Below, in pieces: positions 32,230 through 42,992 of a DNA stretch of 64,000 bases; the stretch's first letter is position 1; every line of letters begins with the position of its first letter. The stretch is from Metaphire vulgaris (lineage: Eukaryota; Annelida; Clitellata; Crassiclitellata; Megascolecidae). The position numbers and the translations under genes are program-made. A model generated the notes under the pieces. That model was not told where the DNA came from, searched no databases, and was given only the letters and a program-made list of their open reading frames with translations. The stretch covers positions 213,501-277,500 of the forward strand of contig JACLAT010000045.1 in the NCBI GenBank assembly GCA_018105865.1. Direction: 5' to 3'.

Positions 32230-32615
32230 AATATTTAGACATTTAATATCAAAAGTTACAAATTTCTTTTCATCATTGTGTCAAAAGAATTAAGTTTACC
32301 CTATTTCCTCAAAATTCTGGTTAAATGATGCCTTTCCTTAAGAATTATCGAATACTCTACAAAACAAAAAGAAGTTCGTGTTGCATTGTTTTCATTCTAT
32401 TGAGATAAAAGCTGTCGTACACAATATACGAGTATAATAACAATTATTCGAAATTGATCGGTGTCAGAGAGAAATTCATTTGTACATATCACTTAGTTCT
32501 GGCTGTATGAAAGACTTAACTCAATCAGTGGACTTGTTGTGGCCATTTAAGAATGTCGTTAAAAGCATGTCCAATCGATGATTGCAAATAAAAAAAGATA
32601 AGCAAGGCCGGGGGA
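32230..32615. other. Unassigned stretch
   Basis: AT-rich; no coding signal or repeat structure was seen. Confidence 0.4.
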
Positions 32616-32619
32616 AGAA

Positions 32620-33490
32620 GTGGGGCTAAAAATAAGTACACACAGAAAACTAAAGCAATGGTCACGGGGAACAAGAAAGAGAAAGTTAATCTAAAACTAA
32701 AGAAGGAAATAATAGGACAAGTACCAAAATTCGTATACCTAGAATCAGTACTGACAGAAGATGGCCTAAGTGAAGAAGACATAATAAGTAAAGTAAAGTA
32801 AGTAAAGTAAAATCTCGTGGATTTCTATAGCGCCTTGGAAAGCAGCACAACAGTAGCTGCTTATTCTTAGGCGCTCAGCCTCTCTTAAAATAGCTATAGG
32901 AAAGGTGTGGGATCAGCCAGGCAATAGTCAATATCCGAAGGGCAGTGAGGCTATTAGTAAGGAGAATTGGACTAACAAGTGCAGCATTTGAAAAGCTTCA
33001 GAATATATGGAAAGACAAACAATATCACTGAAAACAAAACTAAAGCTATATAATACACTGATAAATCCAATACTATTATATGGATCAGAATGCTGGACCA
33101 TAAAAAAAAGAAAGACGAAAGAAGATTAATGACTGCAGAAATGAACTGGTTAAGAGGAATAGCATGAGTCAGCAGAAGACAAAGAATAAGAAATGAATGA
33201 TCAGAGAAAAGACCGAGAAAAAAGAAACGATACTTGAAGCAATACAGAAACGAAGACTGAACTAGTATGGTGATGTTGAAAGAATGAAAGAAGAAAGAAT
33301 ATCAAAGAAAGCATTATGCAACTTTTCTGAAGGGAAAAGGAGAAAAGTAAGACCAAGAAAAACATGGATAGAAAACTTAAAAGAGGATGCAGAAGAAATG
33401 CAAATGAACTTCATCCAATTGACCAGAGCAGCGAGAGAGAGACAGAAGTGGAAGGAACTCATTCAGACCCATCGTCTATCTCAATAGGGA
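32620..33490 (+). pseudogene. RTE-like LINE fragment interrupted by a SINE
   Basis: Before the SINE the frame reads KLKKEIIGQVPKFVYLESVL followed by TEDGLSEED. After it come GLTSAAFEKLQNIWKDKQ, LKTKLKLYNTLINPILLYGS followed by ECW, and finally GKRRKVRPRKTWIENLKEDA. This is the C-terminal region downstream of the reverse transcriptase in RTE-like elements. Several stops and a frameshift show decay. Confidence 0.75.
32790..32950 (-). mobile_element. SINE copy 2 (inverted, inside a LINE)
   Basis: This is the reverse complement of the SINE at 19351-19508, with its AAGTA-type tail at 32790-32811 and its 5' end GCAGTGAG at about 32950. It splits the LINE reading at SEED and GLTSAA. Confidence 0.8.
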
Positions 33491-33811
33491 AAGACGGAAG
33501 AAAAGAAAGAAGAAGAACTAAATGGCGTCCACTTTTATAGCTCACTCTAATTGGATTATTGTAATTTATAGAATTGAAAGCATTTATGTTATAAACACAA
33601 TGACTCAGATGGCGTAGTTCATTATTTCGACCACTTAAAGTTTATGATTCGTAACATGGCGCCAGTATTCGTCAACATCACCTCGAAGCTCCTGGAGAAA
33701 AGTATGTGCATTCCTTACAATCTTTCTGAAAGACCCACGGTCACCCATCCACCCACAGGGGCGGATTAAGATTGATAATGCAATAAATGACAATCAAGAA
33801 ACTACTTATAC

Positions 33812-34171
33812 CAGTGGTTCCCAACGGGGGGCGTACGCCCCACCTGGGGGCAATTTCATTATTTAGGGGGGCAATTGGGCAATTTCAATGTTTACAATTT
33901 TTAGAACAGGATAATTAAAATGACGCTTGTTAAAGAACTTATGGAATATAGATTCACAGAAGAAGCTTCCATTACTAACAGAGTAACGTATATTAATGCA
34001 ATTCAGTTCTGTTTTGCATGTTTTGTATCTGTCGTTGCTGTTTTTCACATCTTTCATGTTATTCTGATAATACAATTTCTGTTATTGCTTCTGTACATGT
34101 GTAACGGGGGGACATAAGGATTTTAAAACGACGTTGGTGGGGCATGGCCTAAAAAAGGTTGGGAACCACTG
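33812..34171. mobile_element. hAT MITE, target duplication ACTTATAC
   Basis: CAGTGGTTCCCAACGGGGGG on the left and CAGTGGTTCCCAACC (minus strand) on the right are flanked by ACTTATAC at 33804-33811 and 34172-34179. It is a non-coding member of a widespread hAT MITE type. Confidence 0.95.
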
Positions 34172-34375
34172 ACTTATACTGAACAAAAACTATATATCGA
34201 AGTAAATCACGTGAAAGGCATTCATATATAATGTTTTATCACATGTTTAAAAGAACTGTTTTCTTGATTTACGAAGGGCGAAATCATTGATGACGTCCTC
34301 GAAGTCTAGCTCGCGAAGTTTTTCACTCTCGATGCAGAGAAGGTTGAGTGAGGACAATTAGTCCTCGGTCATAGT

Positions 34376-34461
34376 CAGGAATATTTCTAGGATTGTGAAT
34401 TTGGAGGCGTGTCGACCTCAAATTGGGGAGGGGGTTAGGGTGGTGTAAAAATATTCCTGGT
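34376..34461. mobile_element. Small MITE related to the palindrome at 28976
   Basis: CAGGAATATTTCTAGGATTG and AAATATTCCTG ends frame about 86 bp with GTGTCGACCTCAAATTGGGG inside, as in each half of the dimer at 28976-29293. Confidence 0.7.
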
Positions 34462-35204
34462 CATAGTGGTTCACAGTTCGTTATTTATTCGCTTGAGGAA
34501 GTTGAGGTAAGAGAAAGATCTATCCCCTGAGGTGTTGGTAACCATCAGGATTAGAAATATGCGAAGAATGACTAAATTATGACTTCCATGTTTGGGAAGA
34601 CGCTCTGAACACCATCCTCTGTGATGATGGTGTAGAGGTCTTGGTGAGTAATATTAAGATTTTCCTCATTATCTGAGTTTCTGGATTTTAGGTTTTTCTC
34701 TCTTCTCATTGCCACTTTAAAACGAACGCTTCATGTCGTGTTAATGTCTTAAATAGCTAGACAGTCTACATTGGAGTAACGCTGACTTGCCTGTGGCTGC
34801 CAGTGTGTGTTCACGTGTGTGTGCGTACGGGCCTGCATGCTACAGGCATACTGACAGCCTGTTACACTCGTTGCTGGCTAAGGCTGTGAACTGTGGCCTG
34901 TCGACAGGCCGACGTGTAATAACGCTCACACGCAAACACATTCAATACCACGATCATGAATCATGATATGGTATTTCGTATTTGCTACTGCTCGACTTAG
35001 ATGTCTGTTTAACCTTTACAAAGATTTAGTTGCCTGTACACAGTTTAGGACCCTGGAGACTGGAGGCCCCTGACCGGCGGAGGCCCTAAGCAACTGCTTA
35101 CGTTGCTTATATTATGGTAAACCCGCCCCTGCCCACCCACCTGTCAGACCAGACGATGGTTCGTGGCTCTAGCCGAAGGGCATTGGAAATCACTGGACAA
35201 ATGG

Positions 35205-35335
35205 AATACCAATAATTGGCTCAGAGTGTCCACTGGGCGTCACGAAATCAATTAATTAAATGGACGGTCTCCTGCTCCCTAATGCCTACACTGTACACAA
35301 TGGACGACCGTTCGCCGTCGCTACCGATAGGGAGG
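35205..35335 (+). repeat. Dispersed repeat, copy 1 (mate at 47465-47700)
   Basis: TGGAATACCAATAATTGGCT, CAGAGTGTCCACT and later GGACGACCGT and GGGAGGTTAA recur in the same order at 47465-47705. The repeat type is unknown. Confidence 0.5.
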
Positions 35336-35437
35336 TTAAGAAAAGACGCAGAAACCCCAAAAGATGCCTTACGGAGACTGGTATCGCTAGCAAAAGCCGC
35401 TTTTGCGGCTTTACGGGGCGACAGGGTTAACTGTTAT

Positions 35438-35517
35438 CGTAGCTGGGGCGGTCATAACTGGGGCGGTCATAACTGGGGCGGTCATAGCTGGGGCGGTCAT
35501 AACTGGGGCGGTCATAG
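35438..35517. repeat. Tandem repeat GGGGCGGTCATAACT
   Basis: Five copies of a 15-base unit, TGGGGCGGTCATAAC/GC. The array is cut by the element at 35518 and resumes at 36521 (ATAGCTGGGGCG). Confidence 0.9.
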
Positions 35518-36520
35518 TGTAACGAAATCCCACTTTTGGGACCAAATATGTTACGACACAGCAGTCGAGCTAACTCCACCTATGACCTATCAATTATGTA
35601 GCAAACCGCGGCTTTGATTATTCTCTCTAAGTGCCTTCTCCGATCTTCCAGTTTTCCGCTACTGCCAGCATACACTCGCCATTTCTTGCCACTTCAGTAG
35701 TGCAGTAGGATACTTTCACCCAGATATCACATCCAATCACTACTAGAAACCGTGCTATTCCTAAGGCACGTCGCAGGGTCCCTAGCTTTGTGGCTAGGAT
35801 GGTTTGACTTCTTGGTCCCCTTGTACTCTCAATTCTTTTAGCACCCTTCTTTTATCTCCTTGCACCCTTCCTGATTCTAATGCACTCTTTATATCCTTCT
35901 CAGTGCTATCCGTTCCAACCTCACACCTCTCTGAAGTGTCTATCTCCAATACTCACGTAGAACGCGTCGCAGAGATTTTACTTTTGACGGGCACAACTCT
36001 GCCATTGGGTCCTGCTTTCGCAGTAGATCAGCTATTCCGTATAAAGGAATCGCTTATGCTAACTCATAGTCCATCAAAGCTTACCCTGATGACTATCCGC
36101 CCACCGGTTCACTCTCTAGAGACTCACTCTCACGTGTGCTCACTGTTACGTGTGCTCACTCCCTTTTTGTCTCTATCAACTAATGCCTTACTTAAGCCCT
36201 TTGGAACTCTCTTAATGGTAGTGTGCCCAAGTTACATCTCTAATACTTTTGTAATACCTATAATACTTGCCATCACTTATTGAATAGCTTAGGGCTTACT
36301 TATTGACGCATTATTAACACTTAACTACTCTAAGAATATCAATTATTTGTCGTTATTTATTGTTTATATTTATTTGTTAATATCTTTATTTCAATTATCT
36401 ACTAACATCAGCGCCCTATACCGAATGACTCTAAACTACTTGCAGTAACGCCTCTAACCTTAAGTATCCCTCTTTACACATAAAAAGAGGTAGATTACAT
36501 GTATTAACAATTTCGTCACA
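35518..36520. mobile_element. Probable solo LTR
   Basis: A block of about 1 kb begins TGTAACGAAATCC and ends ATTTCGTCACA, which is the TG...CA LTR form with inverted ends. ATAG flanks both sides (35514-35517, 36521-36524), and the interrupted tandem repeat continues after it, which supports a clean insertion. It shows no coding domain. An LTR-retrotransposon origin is inferred from the ends alone. Confidence 0.6.
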
Positions 36521-36840
36521 ATAGCTGGGGCGTCTACCACCTGTAACCGTCTTTCCATATGTTCCTGTCTCTCTGTCGCTCAATGTCTTTCCCTCTGTAA
36601 AGACTGTAACTCTCTCTCTCTCTCTCTCTCCTTCATTATATTTTGCATATTTTGAATTAAATGTTACTGCTTTATGGTAACTTGTCCTAAAGTTTGTCCT
36701 GCTTCCTTTTCTCTACTAAATGGTCATCTGAACTTAATGTAAATTAATGCATCCTCTCTTTCATGTTATTTTAGGAGGTTTATCTGAAGCGTCATTTGCG
36801 TAATTACAATCATCTATTAACTTTTGAGTGGCTTTGGTTA

Positions 36841-38119
36841 AATATTGGTCCGGATGTTCATTTCGTATTCGCTTCGGCACCAAATAGTCATTCGTATTCA
36901 TTCGAATAGTGCTGGTCAAAACGAATATGAAGAGTAGTCACATGACATTAATAATTTACATATAGTTTAATACTTCAGCTTAGTAAATTCAAGTGCCAGA
37001 GATAACAATTTGTTCTATTTTCCCAGCCTGAGTAGCACTATACAAATGTATTATTGCGAAATTGCACTAAAAGAATAATTCTGTCCAAGGTTGCCAGTGT
37101 GGGGTTTTTCCTACCCAATCTAGTTTTTTGGGCCTCGTCTGGTTATTTGGTATTTTTGGCGGAATCTGTTTTTTTAAATCTGCGAAAATTTAAAAAAATG
37201 CGTGATTTATGCAGTGAAAGCGAGAAAATTAGGAGTTTTCAGTTTTCAGCATGTTGAAAAACTTTTTTTTTGCTTGCAAAAAGTTTACAAGTTTAAAGTT
37301 TACCTCTTTACCTTGCTTGCTTGAAGACGACCGAGACGATCTTTTTTGCTTGTCAAGACTTTCTGGAGACGTTGTACCGTTGTACTACAAAATTTTCCCA
37401 AAAATTCAAAAATTTTCAGGTTTGTTGCAATTGTTATGAATTTTATCATCGTTTTCGACCTTTATGGGAACCTGGTTTTTTCTGGGTTTTTTTAAAGGCA
37501 CGATCTGGTTTTTTTCAAAATGTTCACTGGCAACACTGATTCTGTCCGTTTCCAGACAGAACATGTCAATCTATTAGTTAAACCAAACGGTAATGCTAGT
37601 AAAACGTATTTTAATTTAAATTTATTTTTTGAATAAAAATTAAAATCAAACATTGTTGCATTCGTTAGCGATGGATAAAGCGAAGCTCGATTTGGAAGTT
37701 TTTAAGATTTGTGAAGACGAAAATAAAGCAACGTGTACGTTGTTCAGTACCGTCATTTCTCGCGGCGCGGTGATTCCTCGAGGTCGTTCACAACAATTGC
37801 GATGCATAATCATATGCCGTACAAAAACCATATGTGTACAATCAGATGGCCTTAAAGTCTTTACTTCTACTTTGCGTGTTTAATTTGTCTTTGTCCACAA
37901 TGGAAGTTGCTAAGCAATACTTATTATATAAGTTATAATGAGGATTCTTTATACGTAGTAATAGTATTATAATAGCACACAGCACTATTGTTGCCCGCAT
38001 TATGGCGACTTGCAGCGGGAGGGGTATCGTATACACTATTCGTATTCGTTGAATAATGAAACCGACTATTCGTGTTCGTCCGAATAGCTCAAAACCCCTC
38101 TTCGGACAAGCCCTACTAG
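36841..38119. mobile_element. hAT-like element with nested MITE
   Basis: Both ends carry dense ATTCGTATTCG words. The left end is TATTGGTCCGGATG, the right end (minus strand) TAGGGCTTGTCCGAAGAGG. The flanks TTTGGTTA (36833-36840) and TTTGGTCA (38120-38127) match at 7 of 8. The frame at 37653-37883 inside is open but not recognised as transposase. Confidence 0.6.
37086..37538. mobile_element. hAT MITE, target duplication ATTCTGTC
   Basis: CAAGGTTGCCAGTG on the left and CAGTGTTGCCAGTG (minus strand) on the right are flanked by ATTCTGTC at 37078-37085 and 37539-37546. Thymine-rich inside; non-coding. Confidence 0.9.
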
Positions 38120-38124
38120 TTTGG

Positions 38125-39107
38125 TCAGATATTATGTTAGCCTGAAGTTTTTAGTTTTTCAAACTTCTTTCCCAGTTCAGTGGCGGTTTTTTCAGGGATT
38201 TATTCCAAGAACCTTATTTCTAGAACATTTTGAAATGAAAACAAATAAATTGAATATTGAATGAAGAGTGAGGAGGGAGAGTAAAGTTTGAATTTTTCTG
38301 TCACCATACATTAGACCATAGTGTTGGATTTAGTTATATAATTATTACCTGTGCTACATAGACACTAGAACTGGAAGTTATGTAATCAAAGTTCACCTTC
38401 TAATAGACAGTTTGGAATTTTGACTGACAATGACATTATTAGGAACTTCTGCTTGCATTGGATTTTAGGAGGCGTTTGATGTCTTACACTGTACATGATG
38501 CCTCAATGCAAAAACAAAGTTATGAAAACAAATAGAATGATGAGGAAATTGTATTTAAATTATTTCTGTATTTGACTAAAAGAAACTCTCCTATAGAATC
38601 TCAATCTACTGCTTTCTTCTGTTTCTTTTTTAAACTCAGACATTTCTGTGGATAAGTTTTCCTTTGTTGCCATTTGCTGAATTCACTTATTCATTGTTTA
38701 ATGGATGTAGAGTTAGGTGTGATTAGTTCTCTGATGGTGTTTTCTACGAGTGCCAACCCCAAGAATTGACTGGTACCTTACCCTACCTTTTCCTCTACCT
38801 TTCTATGTCGAGACTATTGGAATACGTACCTTTCGGGTATCATTGTAACAACTTACACCGTTTAAAAGTTTTTTAGGGACAATGTTTGATATTCTCTGCA
38901 AATTAGACTAGGCTATTAGCCTATTGCATTCATTGGTAGGAATTTCTTGCAAATTGGCGTCAAAAGTCTAAGTTTCCATTTATGCCACACACGATCATCT
39001 TTTATTGATCAATTTTAAGCGTTTCCTATCATAAATGCATGCTACTAATCTTCATAATTATAAAGTCTCGTTAAATGGTAGAAACTCTCCTCCTCCGTTA
39101 TCAGCAG

Positions 39108-39166
<59 letters not shown>

Positions 39167-39356
39167 CAACTGTCATTAATGCATTTTAAACGCGGATAAA
39201 GATAGTGAAAATAAGCTAAGGCAACAGCAATTACAGTATCCGCTTAGCCGAATCACTAAGGTCAAGGAAATTAGATTAATAATTTCGAATAAAGTATCAC
39301 GTGATCTAGAAAATTCATGGTCATCTGGGATCATAAAATATTACCAAGTAGTCATG
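38125..39356. other. Unassigned stretch with AT microsatellite
   Basis: An AT run lies at about 39112-39164. Otherwise AT-rich sequence without recognisable features. Confidence 0.4.
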
Positions 39357-39632
39357 CAGTGGCGGAGTTAGGGTATCCGGCGGACCGGCGCCAAGGGTCA
39401 AAATATACTGATGCCCCCCAACTTCAGAAAATCCTGACTGAAAAGCAAAAAAGTACTCATTTCTCTTGGTTAAGCTAGTTATATGAGCGCGGACGGTCTA
39501 TAGTTCTCTATGCAACTATATTGATATTTTTGTTTGTTTCTTTTCTCTCTTCTTGCTACCATAAATCCGAATTTGGCGCCCCTCCCCAACTCGGTTCCCG
39601 GGAACCAACTGTCTCTCCTACCTCCGCCTCTG
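39357..39632. mobile_element. hAT-like MITE without clear target duplication
   Basis: Inverted ends CAGTGGCGGAGTTAGG and CAGAGGCGGAGGTAGG (minus strand). The inside (ATATGAGCGCGGACGG, GGCGCCCCTCC) is shared with the fragment at 57786-57986. The flanking 8-mers do not match. Confidence 0.5.
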
Positions 39633-39639
39633 CATTATT

Positions 39640-40365
39640 GACATAAATTGAAGTATTGCATTATGTGTGTGAATTATTTGAAATGAGGGTAGGTAATACT
39701 GAACTGTTGCTATTTTTCGCAAATATTTCGGGCTTTTATATTGTTTCTTATCAGCTGTTAGACATTATCTGATCAAAATATCCTACTGAACTTTGCTCAC
39801 GAATTTTACAGCGCCTAACAAACCCTACATCTAGACTTACAGTATATGACTACGCCAAAGACCTCAGACAATAATTTGCAACGGACCATTTTGCCTAATT
39901 TCGATTAACAAAAACATAGAGGACATAGAGGACATATAGGATATACTGGTATCTAAATTTCATGTAAAGTTTTCGCGATGAATTTTCAATGGCACTACGT
40001 ATATTTAGGACTATTTCGAATTCCTCTTATAGTAGGTACAGGACAGAAGTACTCGACTATCAAACATCACCCCTGTGCATTTCTCTTATGGGAATCTTAT
40101 GACTCGAACCTGTGCCGTTGCGGTGTCGTTCAAACAATGTCGCACCTAGTTGACTCTTGCCCTATAACCAGGCTTAGAGGACGGTGGATTACAAACTTTA
40201 CACCCAGCTGATAACGTCGCAATCAAATGGCTGACATCATTTAGCACATTAAGCATTCGATAATAATAATAATGGGAATATAATGCTTGGTAAGAAGCCA
40301 CATCGGTATCATGGTCAAACGAAGGTCAATGAGTGATCGATCGTGTGGGCTTCGTCCTTCTATTC
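39640..40365. other. Possible reverse-transcriptase-tail debris, otherwise unassigned
   Basis: At 40080-40190 the frame reads LCRCGVVQTMSHLVDSCPIT followed by RLRGRW. This resembles the Cys-rich phrase at the C-terminus of some LINE-type reverse transcriptases. It is too short for a firm call. Confidence 0.4.

Positions 40366-40368
<3 letters not shown>

Positions 40369-40430
<62 letters not shown>
40369..40430. repeat. TTA trinucleotide microsatellite
   Basis: This is a pure (TTA)n run. Confidence 0.95.
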
Positions 40431-40507
40431 TCGTGACAATTTCTTAAGCGCAGTAAACATGGCTATCGAGGCAAAGTCAAGAACGCTGTACAAAAACGAG
40501 CTGTTAA

Positions 40508-41470
40508 CACGTTGACTGCGGCCTATTAAATAACTGAGACGCGGATACTATTGACGAGAGTCTACGACCTCCGTGGCTTTCCAGTTCCTATACAAAATGC
40601 GTGCGATCATGCGTGAAGTGAGTGACAGCCGTTAGATTATTCCCAAGGCCCGATCACGTTAGACGCCTACAGAGGAAAATATCTTGAAACAGATGCAAAT
40701 GTTTAGAGGCTAGAGCCACCTGCTACTAGAATGACTTTTCTCTTTCTCAGGTATGCACCAATTCATACGAAAAAGTGCAGGTGGTCTGTAATGTGCTCCA
40801 TAACCGCGCTACGTAGACCTTGTCAGGGACTAGTAGTTATCTCAACAATGGCGATTGGATAAAACAATCAATGTCACGGGTCAAGAATGCAAAGCAATAA
40901 AAATGGCAATTATTGTGGCAAAGTGGACGCTATAGCCGATATAAATTCCAGGACCTTAGTAAGGACCTCAATTATCTGGTCCAAAAACGCTGACGGCATT
41001 ACGTCTATGGTGATACAAGTTATTTGGGGTATTTATATTGAAGCTGAGGCGTGGGGTTTAGAAGGTGGGTCATTTAGAAGGCCAATCGACGTTCTTCAGT
41101 AGAATGTGGCGCTTCCGATTGGTCATTTAGTCCACCTGCAACAATAGACGGCGCGCCAATCTCAAGTGAGACCAAGACTTCTATTGTAATTAGTATGGAG
41201 CGAATTGAGCTTCGTTATTGAGGCGGCGGAGCATGAGTATATTGTGGTTTTTTGAACAGGTGTTTATAGGACAAATATTCATACATTTTCTATAAAATTT
41301 GCTTGTCTTGATCGGTCACTCATTCTAGTAGCTAGAGGAAGCAGAAAAATGAATCCAAGATCCGTATAAGCTAAGATATTTGGCATTGAACTAAGGACGT
41401 CATATGACGTCCCTAGCGCCCTGAGAAACCAAAATAAGGACGTCAGTTGACGTCCCTAGCGTTCAACGTG
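40508..41470. mobile_element. piggyBac-type MITE with TTAA flanks
   Basis: CACGTTGACTGC at 40508 faces CACGTTGAACGC (minus strand) ending at 41470, and TTAA flanks both sides (40504-40507, 41471-41474). Inside the right end are repeated GGACGTCA/TGACGTCC palindromes. The 963-bp body has no transposase. TTAA plus these ends is the piggyBac pattern. Confidence 0.8.
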
Positions 41471-41474
41471 TTAA

Positions 41475-42340
41475 ACAGATGCGTCTTGAAAGGATCGGGA
41501 TAGTTCAGATAGAATGCAACCAGAAAGATGACGTCTCCTAAATTTCATTTTCATTCATTAATATGAAACAGTCAACTGTAGGAATTAAAATAGTCGGAAC
41601 TGGATTATACTATAGGCCTAATGAACTTCTTAGTTACATCGGCTGTATAAGTGCATTATTTAATTCAACCCTGTGCTGATGCGAATGATCATCTGTGCAA
41701 ATGAAGTTAACAATAGGATGCAGACGAGAACAACCAACTACATGTAGGTTAAAACGGAGTGGGCACATTATTTTCTCATTAGGATAAACTGATGATAAAT
41801 AGCAGAGTGGGTGATCATCTGCATGATTACTATGCAACCAAAACGAGGCCTGTAAAACACAATGTAATTCTTTTGGTAGTGATAAGTAATCGCGAGGATG
41901 ATCAGCGCTCAGTACTTAATGATGAACAGTTTGAATGTTCAGTCAAATATCACGGTGTGCAGTAAACTAATCTGTTTTGAAGGCAGATTCAATCGTATTA
42001 TTTCAGGCATTAGTAATGCATTCGTCAAATTGCCAGTACAACAAAATTTAATAGAGCTAATAACATAACCAGGCAAAATGGAAACATACCGAGGGACAGG
42101 TGTAGAGATGCATCCTGTTTGTATAGACTCACATGTTTTTAAAATCAAGTAAATCTCTACTTAGTGAAATAATTTACAGCTGTATCACCTGACCAACGTA
42201 AATTAAACGTCTATGCATATTATGCTCCCTTTATGCACAATATTATTGTCATGTACAAATCTATGTGTATTCGACCAGTGTGTTTAATAATATAAATAAT
42301 ATAAATATATAAATAATATATAAATAATATAAATCTTCGA
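41475..42340. other. Unassigned stretch
   Basis: TAGGCCTA at 41613-41620 and an AT-rich run ATAATATAAATA at 42285-42330. No exon was recognised. Confidence 0.4.
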
Positions 42341-42344
42341 CGCG

Positions 42345-42992
42345 TCATCCTCTCTATGCCTACGAAAACCTGTGAACTTGATCCGATTCCGACTTTTATT
42401 GTGCATGACTATATTGACTGTTTCTTGCCTTTTTTAACGTTACTCTGCAATAGGTCTCTTAAAGAAGGCTGCCTACCTGCATCGCAGAAACTGGCAATAG
42501 TTAAGCCTAGGCTTAAGCAAACTGGCCTTGATGAGTCTGAAATGTCAAGTTATCGCCTATCTCAAACCTCAGTTTCTTATCTAAGGTTCTTGAGAAGGTT
42601 GTCACTCTTCAGCTGCTTCCATATCTTGAGGCTAATGATTTGCTGCCGAAATACCAGTCTGGTTTCCGTGCCTCACACTCCACTGAAACGCTTCTATTGC
42701 ATCTTCTCTCAGATCTTTATAGGGCCATCGATCGGTCAGAAGTCACTCTTCTTGCCCTATTTGATGTCAGTGCTGCTTTTGACACTGTTGACCATGATAT
42801 TCTTCTACAGCGCCTCTCTGTCTCATTTGGTGTCTCTGGTCTTCCTCTGGCCTGGTTAAAATCCTATCTCTCTGAACGCCGCATGATTGCATAACTTGGT
42901 TCTTCCTACTCCCGTGAAGTGCCAGTCACTTGTGGAGTCCCTCAGGGTTCGGTTCTTGGGCCGCTTCTGTATATACTTTATACTGCTGATGT
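42345..42992 (+). pseudogene. CR1/L2-like LINE, part 1 (host of nested RTE-like LINE)
   Basis: Two frames give the N-terminal RT core: CELDPIPTFIVHDYIDCFLP, NRSLKEGCLPASQKLAIVKP, then LPKYQSGFRASHSTETLLLH, LFDVSAAFDTVDHDILLQRL and CGVPQGSVLGPLLYILYTAD. A frameshift near 42640 and a stop at 42892-42894 show decay. It is cut at 42992 by the nested element and continues at 46255. Confidence 0.85.
42981..42992. repeat. Target duplication, left copy
   Basis: TACTGCTGATGT, identical to 46243-46254, brackets the nested LINE. Confidence 0.95.

Larger units (their letters stand above)
33756..35131. mobile_element. hAT-type element with nested MITE
   Basis: CAGGGGCGGATTAAG at 33756 faces CAGGGGCGGGTTTACC (minus strand) ending at 35131. 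The flanks TCCACCCA (33748-33755) and CCCACCCA (35132-35139) match at 7 of 8 bases. There is no transposase. The hAT MITE at 33812-34171 and a small MITE at 34376-34461 are inserted in it. Confidence 0.7.

Noticed and set aside
35430..35520. NWGGH repeat peptide
   Set aside because: It follows from the 15-base tandem repeat and is cut by the LTR-like insertion.
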